A stretch of DNA of 64,000 bases from Stutzerimonas balearica DSM 6083. GTDB taxonomy: Bacteria > Pseudomonadota > Gammaproteobacteria > Pseudomonadales > Pseudomonadaceae. A program made the position numbers and the translations under genes. Positions within the stretch are counted from its first letter, which is position 1, and each line of letters begins with the position of its first letter. The DNA is taken from positions 3,691,001 through 3,755,000 of the forward strand of contig NZ_CP007511.1 of NCBI RefSeq assembly GCF_000818015.1, given 5' to 3'. Below, in pieces: positions 15,213 through 22,238 of the stretch. The notes beneath the pieces are model-generated. The model was not told where the DNA came from and ran no database searches. It saw only the letters and a list, made by a program, of their open reading frames with translations.

Positions 15213-16559
15213 TCAGTCACGACGAGGCGTTCCCGACAAGTGCAGCGCGATCAGGCCCGCGCTCTGCTGTTCGAGGAGCTGGATCAGCGCCTTGCTGCGA
15301 CTGGCCAGCAGCGCGTGCAGGAACAGCAGCGGGATGGCCACCACCAGGCCCATCACGGTGGTTACCAGCGCCTGCGAGATGCCATCGGCCATCAGCCGCG
15401 AATCACCGCCACCGCTCTGGGTGATGGCCTGGAAGGTAACGATCATGCCCGTCACGGTGCCCAAGAGACCAAGCAAGGGCGCAACAGCCGTCAGCAACTT
15501 GAGCAGCGGCTGGCCGCGCTCCAGCGGCGGCGTTTCCTGCAGGATCGCCTCGTCGAGCTTGAGCTCCAGGGTCTCCAGGTCCGCAAGTTGCGGCTTCGGC
15601 CCGAGCACACCAATGATGCGGCCGAGCGGATTGTCGTCGCGCGGCCGCTCGAGCTCGCGCATCTGGCTGGCGACCTTGCGGCCGACGCCACTGAGATAGA
15701 CCATTCGCCAGCCCGCCAGGCACAGGCCGAGCACACCCAATGCGACAATGACCCAGCCGACCAGCCCGCCCTGCTGCAGGCGCGCCCAGAAGTCCGGCTC
15801 GCGCTGCAACTGCGCCAGCAGCGTGCCGCGGCTCGGGTCGATCGGTAGCACACCCAGTGCCTCATCGCTGCGCAGATAGTCATCGACTTCGCCCATGCCG
15901 GAAGGCTGCCGAGCCGGTGCCAGCAACTGACCGGCATCGGCGTCGTAGCGCAGGAAGTCATCCTGGCCGAAGACCGAGAATGTGCCGACGCGCAGCACCG
16001 GCTGTTCGCTGCGCTGGCCGTCGACCCCAACCACCGGAAGGCTGACCTGCTCGACCCGACCGCTGGCGGCCAGGTCCTCCAACAGCGTCATCCAGAACGC
16101 ATCCAGATCCTCGGCCGAGGGCAGCGTGCGGCTCTCGGCGAGCCCTCGCAGTTGCGCCAGGCGCTCGGGATATTGGGCATTGAGAAGGCTGTCCTGCCAC
16201 TGCCCGGCAATGTCGCCGGCGCTCTGGCGGACCACACCGAACAGCTCGCCCAGATGACCGACGCGCTGGGCCAGCAACTTCTCCTGCTCGGCAAGCAGCG
16301 CTTCCTGCCGGTCGAACTCGGCCTTGAGCCGTTCGGCCTCGGCCTGCTGCTCGGCCAGCGCCGCCTTGGCCTGCGCCAGCAGACGGGCCTGTTCGCCGCG
16401 GTCACGCACGAAAGCCTGCTCGCGCGCCTGCATGGCGCTCGCTTCGGCGGCCCGCTCACTGCGGATGCGCTCAAGCAGCTGATCGGGATTCAGCGGCTCG
16501 GCGGCATTCACCAGTACCGGCGCCAGCAGCAGCGCCAGCAGAGAAAACAGACGACTCAT
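15213..16559 (-). CDS. TtpC-like ExbB-family protein with periplasmic coiled coil
   Basis: The 448-residue protein starts at MSRLFSLLALLLAP with a signal peptide. A long coiled coil (about 25-115, rich in AE, LAEQ and QEALLAEQEKLL) and a soluble domain follow, then the ExbB-like membrane part: GLVGWVIVALGVLGLCLAGW near 275-295 and APLLGLLGTVTGMIVTFQAI and VTTVMGLVVAIPLLFLHALL near the end. TtpC is the extra component needed by Vibrio TonB2 systems. The ATG overlaps the DUF3450 stop (ATGA), and the stop is 1 base before the exbB ATG. Confidence 0.9.
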   Translation of the reverse strand: MSRLFSLLALLLAPVLVNAAEPLNPDQLLERIRSERAAEASAMQAREQAFVRDRGEQARLLAQAKAALAEQQAEAERLKAEFDRQEALLAEQEKLLAQRVGHLGELFGVVRQSAGDIAGQWQDSLLNAQYPERLAQLRGLAESRTLPSAEDLDAFWMTLLEDLAASGRVEQVSLPVVGVDGQRSEQPVLRVGTFSVFGQDDFLRYDADAGQLLAPARQPSGMGEVDDYLRSDEALGVLPIDPSRGTLLAQLQREPDFWARLQQGGLVGWVIVALGVLGLCLAGWRMVYLSGVGRKVASQMRELERPRDDNPLGRIIGVLGPKPQLADLETLELKLDEAILQETPPLERGQPLLKLLTAVAPLLGLLGTVTGMIVTFQAITQSGGGDSRLMADGISQALVTTVMGLVVAIPLLFLHALLASRSKALIQLLEQQSAGLIALHLSGTPRRD

Positions 16560-17338
16560 TGCGCACTCTCCCGACCGAGGGTTTTCACCGGCAATTCCAG
16601 GTAAGCCGGGGCCTGCTGCTGACGCGCGATGGCAATCGCCTGGGTCAGCGGGCGCCGTGCGCTGCCGTCGAGCACCTCCCAGCTGCGGGTCGCCGGATTC
16701 CACCAGCCGCTCTCATGAGCATCCAGGGTCTGGTAATAGAGCATCACGCGGCCCAGGCGCAGAAACTCGACACTGCGCGAACCGCCCTCGACCGGCAGCT
16801 CGCCGCGCCAGGCCTCGAGGGTGCGGCCGTAATCGCTCTCGATCTGATACGCCTCGAGAATGCGACGGTACTTTTCCGCCAGGCTGACATCGGCACGTGG
16901 CAGCAACTCCTCGAGCTGTGCCAGACGGTCGGCCCGCTCGTCCGGCAGGAACGGCAGATCCGCCTCGATGAACTGCCCCAGCACCTCCACCATGCGACTC
17001 ATCTGCGGCGTCACTGCCTCCTGAGTGCCCTCGATGCCCTGTAGCTGCCTTTCGTAGCCTTCGAGCTCCTTTTGCTGCGCCGCCGTCAGCTCACGCATCT
17101 GCGCGTTGTAAGCCTTCAGGGCCTCGGCCTGCTGCACGGCACTGCGATAGTCGGTAAGCATCTGGCGGGTGGCATCGTCGAGCTGCTCGATGCGCGCCTG
17201 GGACGAGGCTGCCTCCTCGGACAGACGCTCACTCTCTTCGAGCGCCGCATCGAGTGGAGCAGCCATTAGCGGCGCAGCGAACTGCACGCAACAGGGCAGC
17301 ACGGCGACCGCCAGCAGGCGGGGAAGGACGGACGACAT
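16556..17338 (-). CDS. DUF3450 periplasmic coiled-coil protein, first gene of TonB2 operon
   Basis: The product is 260 residues with an N-terminal signal peptide (ending PLMAA). The coiled-coil half (LDAALEESERLSEEAASSQARIEQLDD to about 105) is followed by a DUF3450 C-terminal half with FIEADLPFLPDERADRL, EKYRRILEAYQIESDYGRTLEAW and GRVMLYYQTLDAHESGWWNP. DUF3450 genes head TonB2-ExbBD operons in several Gammaproteobacteria; the molecular role is not established. AAGGA lies before the ATG and a Fur-box-like sequence about 35 bases upstream. Confidence 0.88.
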   Translation of the reverse strand: MSSVLPRLLAVAVLPCCVQFAAPLMAAPLDAALEESERLSEEAASSQARIEQLDDATRQMLTDYRSAVQQAEALKAYNAQMRELTAAQQKELEGYERQLQGIEGTQEAVTPQMSRMVEVLGQFIEADLPFLPDERADRLAQLEELLPRADVSLAEKYRRILEAYQIESDYGRTLEAWRGELPVEGGSRSVEFLRLGRVMLYYQTLDAHESGWWNPATRSWEVLDGSARRPLTQAIAIARQQQAPAYLELPVKTLGRESAQ

Positions 17339-17371
17339 GGGGAATCCTTGCTAGGAGAATTTAACTCAAAG

Positions 17372-17390
17372 AAGAACCATTATCATTAGT
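17372..17390 (-). promoter_or_regulatory. Fur-box-like operator before the TonB2 operon
   Basis: On the minus strand, ACTAATGATAATGGTTCTT matches about 13 of 19 positions of the Fur consensus GATAATGATAATCATTATC, including an unbroken TAATGATAAT core. It sits 34 bases upstream of the DUF3450 start in the divergent region with ompW. Iron repression is expected for an energising system serving siderophore or haem receptors. Confidence 0.6.
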
Positions 17391-17393
17391 AAA

Positions 17394-17407
17394 TTGATCT
17401 AAAGCAA
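17394..17407 (+). promoter_or_regulatory. Anr/FNR-like site upstream of ompW
   Basis: TTGATCTAAAGCAA matches 9 of the 10 conserved positions of the FNR/Anr palindrome TTGAT-N4-ATCAA. It lies 115 bases before the ompW start. Anaerobic control of ompW/oprG by FNR or Anr is known in E. coli and P. aeruginosa. Confidence 0.55.
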
Positions 17408-17521
17408 GCAGGGCAAAAGGTCGCAGCACGGCCCCCCGTTTTCATTGAGCCAAGTCAAAAAGCCCCAATCGGCCACACCTACCATTGCCCCATCGAATTA
17501 CGCACACATGGAGCAAGCATT

Positions 17522-18199
17522 ATGCGCAAGACCCTGTTCACCGCTTCCGCGCTGGCCCTGGCGCTGGCCGCCCCCTTCGCCCAGGCCTTCGAGGCCGGGG
17601 ACATCATCGTTCGCGCTGGTGCGATTACTGTTGATCCAAGGGAAGACAGCGGCGCCTTGAAGGTGGATGGCGCAACGCTCGGCGGTCAGGCAACCCTAGA
17701 CAGCGACACTCAGCTGGGCCTGAACTTCGCCTACATGCTGACTAATAACCTTGGCCTGGAGCTGCTGGCCGCTACGCCATTCAGCCACGAAGTAGGTGTT
17801 AAAGGCCTCGGAGGCCTCGATGGCAAGCTGGCCGACATCAAGCATCTGCCGCCGACCCTCAGCGTTGTTTACTACCCACTTGAAGCCCAATCCAGCTTCC
17901 AGCCTTATGTCGGCCTGGGCATTAACTACACGACCTTCTTCCAAGAAGATCTCGCGAGCGCTCGCGAAGCTCAAGGGTTCAGCAACTTGAAGCTGGACGA
18001 CTCCTTCGGTCTCGCCGCCCAAATTGGGATGGACTATATGCTTACGGAGAACGTCATGTTCAACGCTCAAGTGCGTTACATCGACATTGATACCGAAGCG
18101 ACTGTCGACGGCCCAACCGCACTGAGCGTCGGCAAGACCAAGGTAGACGTGGATGTAGATCCTTGGGTCTACATGGTCGGCCTCGGCTACAAGTTCTGA
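17522..18199 (+). CDS. ompW: OmpW family outer-membrane protein (OprG)
   Basis: The 225-residue protein has a signal peptide (MRKTLFTASALALALAAPFAQA) and then EAGDIIVRAGAITVDP, the OmpW family opening. An eight-stranded beta-barrel pattern runs to a C-terminal aromatic residue (MVGLGYKF) recognised by the BAM complex. ADIKHLPPTLSVVYYPL and FQPYVGLGINYTTFF are family signatures. OmpW proteins pass small hydrophobic or amphipathic molecules. In P. aeruginosa the gene is oprG and is controlled by iron and anaerobiosis, which fits the Fur-like and Anr-like sites upstream. Confidence 0.95.
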   Translation: MRKTLFTASALALALAAPFAQAFEAGDIIVRAGAITVDPREDSGALKVDGATLGGQATLDSDTQLGLNFAYMLTNNLGLELLAATPFSHEVGVKGLGGLDGKLADIKHLPPTLSVVYYPLEAQSSFQPYVGLGINYTTFFQEDLASAREAQGFSNLKLDDSFGLAAQIGMDYMLTENVMFNAQVRYIDIDTEATVDGPTALSVGKTKVDVDVDPWVYMVGLGYKF

Positions 18200-18222
18200 C
18201 GAACCTAGCCGTCCCAGACAGC

Positions 18223-18248
18223 AGAAAGGCGCCCATCGGCGCCTTTCT
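18223..18248. terminator. Bidirectional terminator between ompW and the epimerase gene
   Basis: An 11-bp stem AGAAAGGCGCC, loop CATC and GGCGCCTTTCT sits 23 bases after the ompW stop and 17 bases beyond the convergent epimerase stop. A/T ends on both sides allow use in both directions. Confidence 0.85.
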
Positions 18249-18265
18249 TGCGTTTTCACCAGGCG

Positions 18266-19195
18266 TTATCGCCGCAACAGACGGGCCAGGCCATCACGCA
18301 TGCTGGTCGGCGGCTGAGGAAGGCGATAACGCGCCAGCAGGCGCGCGTTGTTCGCGCGCGAATGGCGGATATCACCGGGCCGTGCAGCCAGATAAGTCAC
18401 CGGCGGCAACTGCCCGAGCACCTCACCAATCGCCGCCAGCAACTGGTTCAGCGAAGTGGTCTGGCCGAGCCCCACGTTCACCGCACCCATCTCGAATTCT
18501 GGCGTCTCGAGCGCCTGTACCAGCACCTCGACCAGATCGCCGACATACAGGAAATCGCGCGTCTGTTCGCCATCACCGAAGACACTGATCGGCTGGCCCC
18601 GCTGCGCACGCTCGGTAAAGATGCTGATCACGCCCGAATAAGGCGACGAAGGATCCTGGCGAGGCCCGTAGATGTTGAAGAAGCGGAACACCACCGGCTC
18701 CAGCCCATGCTGGCGCCGATAGAAGTCCAGGTAATGCTCGCTGGCCAACTTGTCCGCCGCATAGGGCGTCAGGGGTGCCTTGGGCGTGTCTTCGTCGATC
18801 GCGGCTCCCTCGCCGTTGTTGCCGTACACCGCGGCGCTGGAGGCGAACACGACCCTTCTTATCCCGGCGGCACGCATCGCCTCGCAGACATTGAGCGTAC
18901 CGATGAGATTGGCGCGATGCGTCCCGACAGGGTCCTCCACCGAGGCCTGCACCGAAGCCACGGCGGCGAGATGGACCACCGCACCACACCCCTCGATGGC
19001 ACCCCGAACGCATTCGGCGTCGGCAACATCGCCGACGATCAGCTCGACCCGGTCGTCTTGCGGCAGATTGCTGCGCTTGCCGGTAGAGAGGTTGTCGAGC
19101 ACGCGAACCCGATAGCCGCGGGCAAGCAGGACATCGACCAGGTTGGAGCCGATGAAGCCGGCCCCCCCGGTCACCAGGATCGGCAGGTCAGCCAT
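18266..19195 (-). CDS. NAD-dependent sugar-nucleotide epimerase (extended SDR)
   Basis: The start MADLPILVTGGAGFIGS (ATG 19193-19195) gives 309 residues. The Rossmann motif is GGAGFIGS (10-17), the NAD aspartate is in RVLDNLSTG, the catalytic serine region is FASSAAVYG and the catalytic pair is in YAADK; FFNIYGPRQDP follows. This is the UDP-glucose 4-epimerase / WbpP-like group. The exact sugar cannot be told. It overlaps the end of the next SDR gene by 8 bases, and both lie downstream of ompW as in P. aeruginosa PA4067-PA4069. Confidence 0.9.
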   Translation of the reverse strand: MADLPILVTGGAGFIGSNLVDVLLARGYRVRVLDNLSTGKRSNLPQDDRVELIVGDVADAECVRGAIEGCGAVVHLAAVASVQASVEDPVGTHRANLIGTLNVCEAMRAAGIRRVVFASSAAVYGNNGEGAAIDEDTPKAPLTPYAADKLASEHYLDFYRRQHGLEPVVFRFFNIYGPRQDPSSPYSGVISIFTERAQRGQPISVFGDGEQTRDFLYVGDLVEVLVQALETPEFEMGAVNVGLGQTTSLNQLLAAIGEVLGQLPPVTYLAARPGDIRHSRANNARLLARYRLPQPPTSMRDGLARLLRR

Positions 19196-20072
19196 GACGG
19201 TAGTAGCGTTCCAGTAGGCTCGGCAGCCCGGCGCGCCAGGCGCGCGGCTTGATGCCGAAGGTATTGAAGATCTTCTTGCAGGCGAGCACGCCGTGCTGGG
19301 GTTCGTCGTCGGCATCCTCGCAAGCAGCATGGGCTGCCGGCTGCAGGACGTCGGCCGTCAGCTGGCGGTAGCGACTGGCTTCGGCAAGCAGAGCCTGACC
19401 GACCAGCAGCGGCGTCGAGGCTTCATGGCCGCCGTAATGATAGGTCCCCCACAACGGCGCCTGGCAGTCGAGCTGCTTGAGCACGGCGAGGATAACCCTC
19501 GCGGCATCATCCACCGGCGTCGGATTTCCGCGCCGGTCATCGGCAAGCCGGATCGTCTCACCGCGTTCCAGACGCTTGAGGAACCGCCCGAGCAAGCCAT
19601 CGCTGCTGTCGTCGAGCAACCAGCCGAAGCGCAAAAGTACGTGCCTTGGGCAAAGCGAGCGCACGCTCTGCTCGAACTGCCAGAGCGACTGGCCGCGGAC
19701 ATCCAGCGGCGCGACTTCGTCCTTCTCGCTGTAGGCGGTCGTGCGCGCGCCGTCGAAGACGCGATAGCTGGAGGGCTGCAGAAGAATGAAGTCATGATGC
19801 TGACAGAGTTCGGCAAGACGCTCGACCGAGCGCGCCTGAGCAGCCAACGCGGCGTCGCTCGCCTGCCCGCTCTGGAACCAGTCGTAGTAATAGGCGAGGT
19901 TGACCACCGCATCCGGTCGGTTGTCGTCCAGCAGCTGGGTCAGGCTCGCCGCATCCCAACCGTGCGCTGGCGGCCGCGGTGCGAGAAAGCCGATGTCCTC
20001 TTCGGCCCCCAGACGGATGAGCGCCTGCCCGAGGGCATTGCCTCCACCCAACAGCAACAGGCGCATTCGCAT
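19188..20072 (-). CDS. SDR-type sugar nucleotide reductase (RfbD-like)
   Basis: The protein is 294 residues from ATG 20072 (MRMRLLLLGGGNALGQAL); ATG 20066 is equally possible. An RfbD-like (dTDP-4-dehydrorhamnose reductase) pattern is present: GGGNALGQAL nucleotide loop, DNRPDAVVNLAYYYD, FILLQPSSYRVFDG and VLLRFGWLLDDSSDG. Instead of the canonical YxxxK it shows AYSEKDEV, so catalysis is uncertain. It is coupled to the epimerase by an 8-base overlap and may act on the same carbohydrate. Confidence 0.75.
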   Translation of the reverse strand: MRMRLLLLGGGNALGQALIRLGAEEDIGFLAPRPPAHGWDAASLTQLLDDNRPDAVVNLAYYYDWFQSGQASDAALAAQARSVERLAELCQHHDFILLQPSSYRVFDGARTTAYSEKDEVAPLDVRGQSLWQFEQSVRSLCPRHVLLRFGWLLDDSSDGLLGRFLKRLERGETIRLADDRRGNPTPVDDAARVILAVLKQLDCQAPLWGTYHYGGHEASTPLLVGQALLAEASRYRQLTADVLQPAAHAACEDADDEPQHGVLACKKIFNTFGIKPRAWRAGLPSLLERYYRHG

Positions 20073-20081
20073 CAAGCAGAC

Positions 20082-20570
20082 CTAGAACGGGATGTCATCA
20101 TCGAAGCTGTCATAGTCCGGCGCAGGCTGCGGAGCTGCCTGGCGCTGCGGCTGGGCCTGCTGGCGCGGAGCCTGCTGGGGCTCACGCTGCGGCCGCGGCT
20201 GACGCGGCGCGTCGTCGGAGGAGCCGCCGCGGCTGCCGAGCAACTGCATGGTGCCGTTCATGTCCACCACGATTTCGGTGGTGTAGCGCTTGACGCCGTC
20301 CTTTTCCCATTCACGGGTCTGCAGGCGGCCCTCGATGTAGCACTGCGAACCCTTGCGCAGGTACTCGCCGGCGATCTCGGCGACCTTGCCGAACAGCACG
20401 ACACGGTGCCATTCGGTGCGTTCCTGGAGCTGGCCGGTCTGCTTGTCCTTCCAGCTGTCGGTGGTTGCAAGCGTGATGTTGGTCACCGCGTTGCCATTGG
20501 GCAGATAGCGGGTCTCGGGATCACCGCCCACGTTGCCGATCAAGATGACCTTATTCACCCCTCTGGCCAT
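20082..20570 (-). CDS. ssb: Single-stranded DNA-binding protein
   Basis: SSB coats single-stranded DNA in replication, recombination and repair. The 162-residue protein has the OB fold (1-110: [60 protein letters not shown]). A Gln/Pro/Arg-rich linker follows, then the acidic tip DSFDDDIPF that binds partner proteins. It lies between the SDR genes and the MFS gene on the same strand. The ssb-MFS-uvrA order is the usual Pseudomonas one. Confidence 0.98.
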   Translation of the reverse strand: MARGVNKVILIGNVGGDPETRYLPNGNAVTNITLATTDSWKDKQTGQLQERTEWHRVVLFGKVAEIAGEYLRKGSQCYIEGRLQTREWEKDGVKRYTTEIVVDMNGTMQLLGSRGGSSDDAPRQPRPQREPQQAPRQQAQPQRQAAPQPAPDYDSFDDDIPF

Positions 20571-20738
20571 GGGTAACTCCTTCGGAAAAGAAATGTTTCA
20601 AGGGGCCCCAACGCATTCCGCCCGGGCGGCGGAACAGAGACCAGTGATCGCGAATGTTACCTTACCGCCCTGCCCCGGCCAACCAAGGAGCCGGAAGCAG
20701 CCAGCATTCCGGCCACTCCGTTCGATGTCGACGATGCC

Positions 20739-22106
20739 TCAGGCGACCAGCCGCTCGAGCGCCTGGCGGTCGACCTGCTGGCTGTCCACCTTGACGTAGG
20801 CCGCCGCCTCGTCGGCAACGATGAGCACATCGGCGACACCCTGCAGCGCCAGGAGCCGGGCCTCGAGCTCGCTGTCGGTCAGCGCCCGCTCGGACAACGG
20901 CAACCGCAGGCTGGTCACGTAAGGCGGCTCGCGCATGCCCAGCGCGACCGCCAGCCAGAGCGCACAGAGCACTGCACAACCGATGAACACCGTGCTCAGC
21001 CCGCCATGCTGGTAGAACCAGCCGCCGAGCACGCCCCCCAGCCCAGCGCCGAGGAACTGGCTGGTCGAATACACGCCCATCGCCGTGCCCTTGCCCCCCG
21101 CCGGGGCGACCTTGCTGATCAGCGATGGCAAGGATGCCTCGAGCAGGTTGAACGCGATGAAGAAGGCGACCATTCCGGCAACCAGCGTCCACAGCCGGTC
21201 GCCGAACAGCCAGAAGAACAGTTCGCACAGCAGCAGGCCGGCCACCGCCCCCAGCACGACACGCCGCATGCGGCGCTTCTTTTCGCCATAGATGATGAAC
21301 GGCACCATGCCGAAGAAACCGACCAGCAACGCCGTCAGATAGACCCACCAATGCTGCTCACGGGGCAGGCCGCCCTGCTCCACCAGCGCCAATGGCAGGG
21401 CGACGAAGCTGGCCATCAGCACGGCATGCAGGGCGAGAATGGCGAAATCCAGCCGCAGCAGCTCCGGGTGCCGCAGCGTGGCGCCCAAGGCCTGGCGGGC
21501 GACGCCCGATTCGCGATGGCGAATGTGCGCCTGCGGGCGCGGCAGAAAGACAACGATCAGCGCGCCGAGCACCGCCAGCGCCGCCGTGGTCCAGAACAGT
21601 CCGGAGAGACCGAACGCCCGGGTCAGCAGCGGGCCGATGACCATCGCCACGGCGAATGACAGGCCGATGCTCATGCCGATCATGGCCATCGCCTTCGTAC
21701 GATGCTGTTCACGGGTGAGATCCGACAGCAGCGCCATTACCGCTGCGGAGATCGCGCCAGCCCCCTGCAGCACACGCCCGAGGATGACGCCACCGATGCT
21801 GTCGGACATAGCCGCGACGGCCGCACCGACGGCGAATATCAGCAGGCCGAAGTAGATGATCGGCAGGCGCCCGATGCGGTCTGAAAGCACGCCGAACGGA
21901 ATTTGCAGCACCGCCTGGGTCAAACCATAGGCACCGATGGCAAAACCGATGAGGGCGGGCGTGGCATCCTTGAGCTCCATGCCGTAGGTCGCCAGGACCG
22001 GCAACACCATGAACATGCCGAGCATACGGAACGCGAACACCAGCGCGAGGCCGACGGCAGCACGGGTTTCGCTGGCGCTCATGCGCTCGCTGTACGGATC
22101 CGGCAT
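20739..22106 (-). CDS. MFS transporter with C-terminal ferredoxin-like domain
   Basis: From MPDPYSERMSASETRAAVG (ATG 22104-22106) the protein is 455 residues. It has twelve hydrophobic segments, the motif-A-like GVLSDRIGRLPIIYFGL between helices 2 and 3, and YGEKKRRMRR in the central loop. A cytosolic tail of about 60 residues (LRLPLSERALTDSELEARLLALQGVADVLIVADE) looks like an HMA/ACT-size ferredoxin-like fold. It resembles the YfcJ/YajR-type drug exporters (YajR also has a C-terminal ferredoxin-like domain). The substrate is unknown. It is divergent from uvrA and precedes ssb. Confidence 0.87.
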   Translation of the reverse strand: MPDPYSERMSASETRAAVGLALVFAFRMLGMFMVLPVLATYGMELKDATPALIGFAIGAYGLTQAVLQIPFGVLSDRIGRLPIIYFGLLIFAVGAAVAAMSDSIGGVILGRVLQGAGAISAAVMALLSDLTREQHRTKAMAMIGMSIGLSFAVAMVIGPLLTRAFGLSGLFWTTAALAVLGALIVVFLPRPQAHIRHRESGVARQALGATLRHPELLRLDFAILALHAVLMASFVALPLALVEQGGLPREQHWWVYLTALLVGFFGMVPFIIYGEKKRRMRRVVLGAVAGLLLCELFFWLFGDRLWTLVAGMVAFFIAFNLLEASLPSLISKVAPAGGKGTAMGVYSTSQFLGAGLGGVLGGWFYQHGGLSTVFIGCAVLCALWLAVALGMREPPYVTSLRLPLSERALTDSELEARLLALQGVADVLIVADEAAAYVKVDSQQVDRQALERLVA

Positions 22107-22177
22107 GGGAAAGTATCTCGCTAGTTGAACCGGCGGCGATTCTAGCAGCCATCCCCGACTCGTCACAGGCGCGCGCT

Positions 22178-22207
22178 TTGCCGCGCCTTTCGTCTCGGCC
22201 TTATACT
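22178..22207 (+). promoter_or_regulatory. Putative sigma-70 promoter of uvrA
   Basis: TTGCCG, 18-base spacer, TATACT, ending 32 bases before the uvrA TTG start. No convincing LexA box (CTG-N10-CAG) overlaps it. Confidence 0.4.
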
Positions 22208-22238
22208 TTCGGGCTTTCGCCCGCCATGCGAGGCTGTT

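Noticed and set aside
22130-22238. A LexA (SOS) box before uvrA
   Set aside because: No CTG-N10-CAG palindrome is present; CTGTTTTGGACAAG has only the first half.
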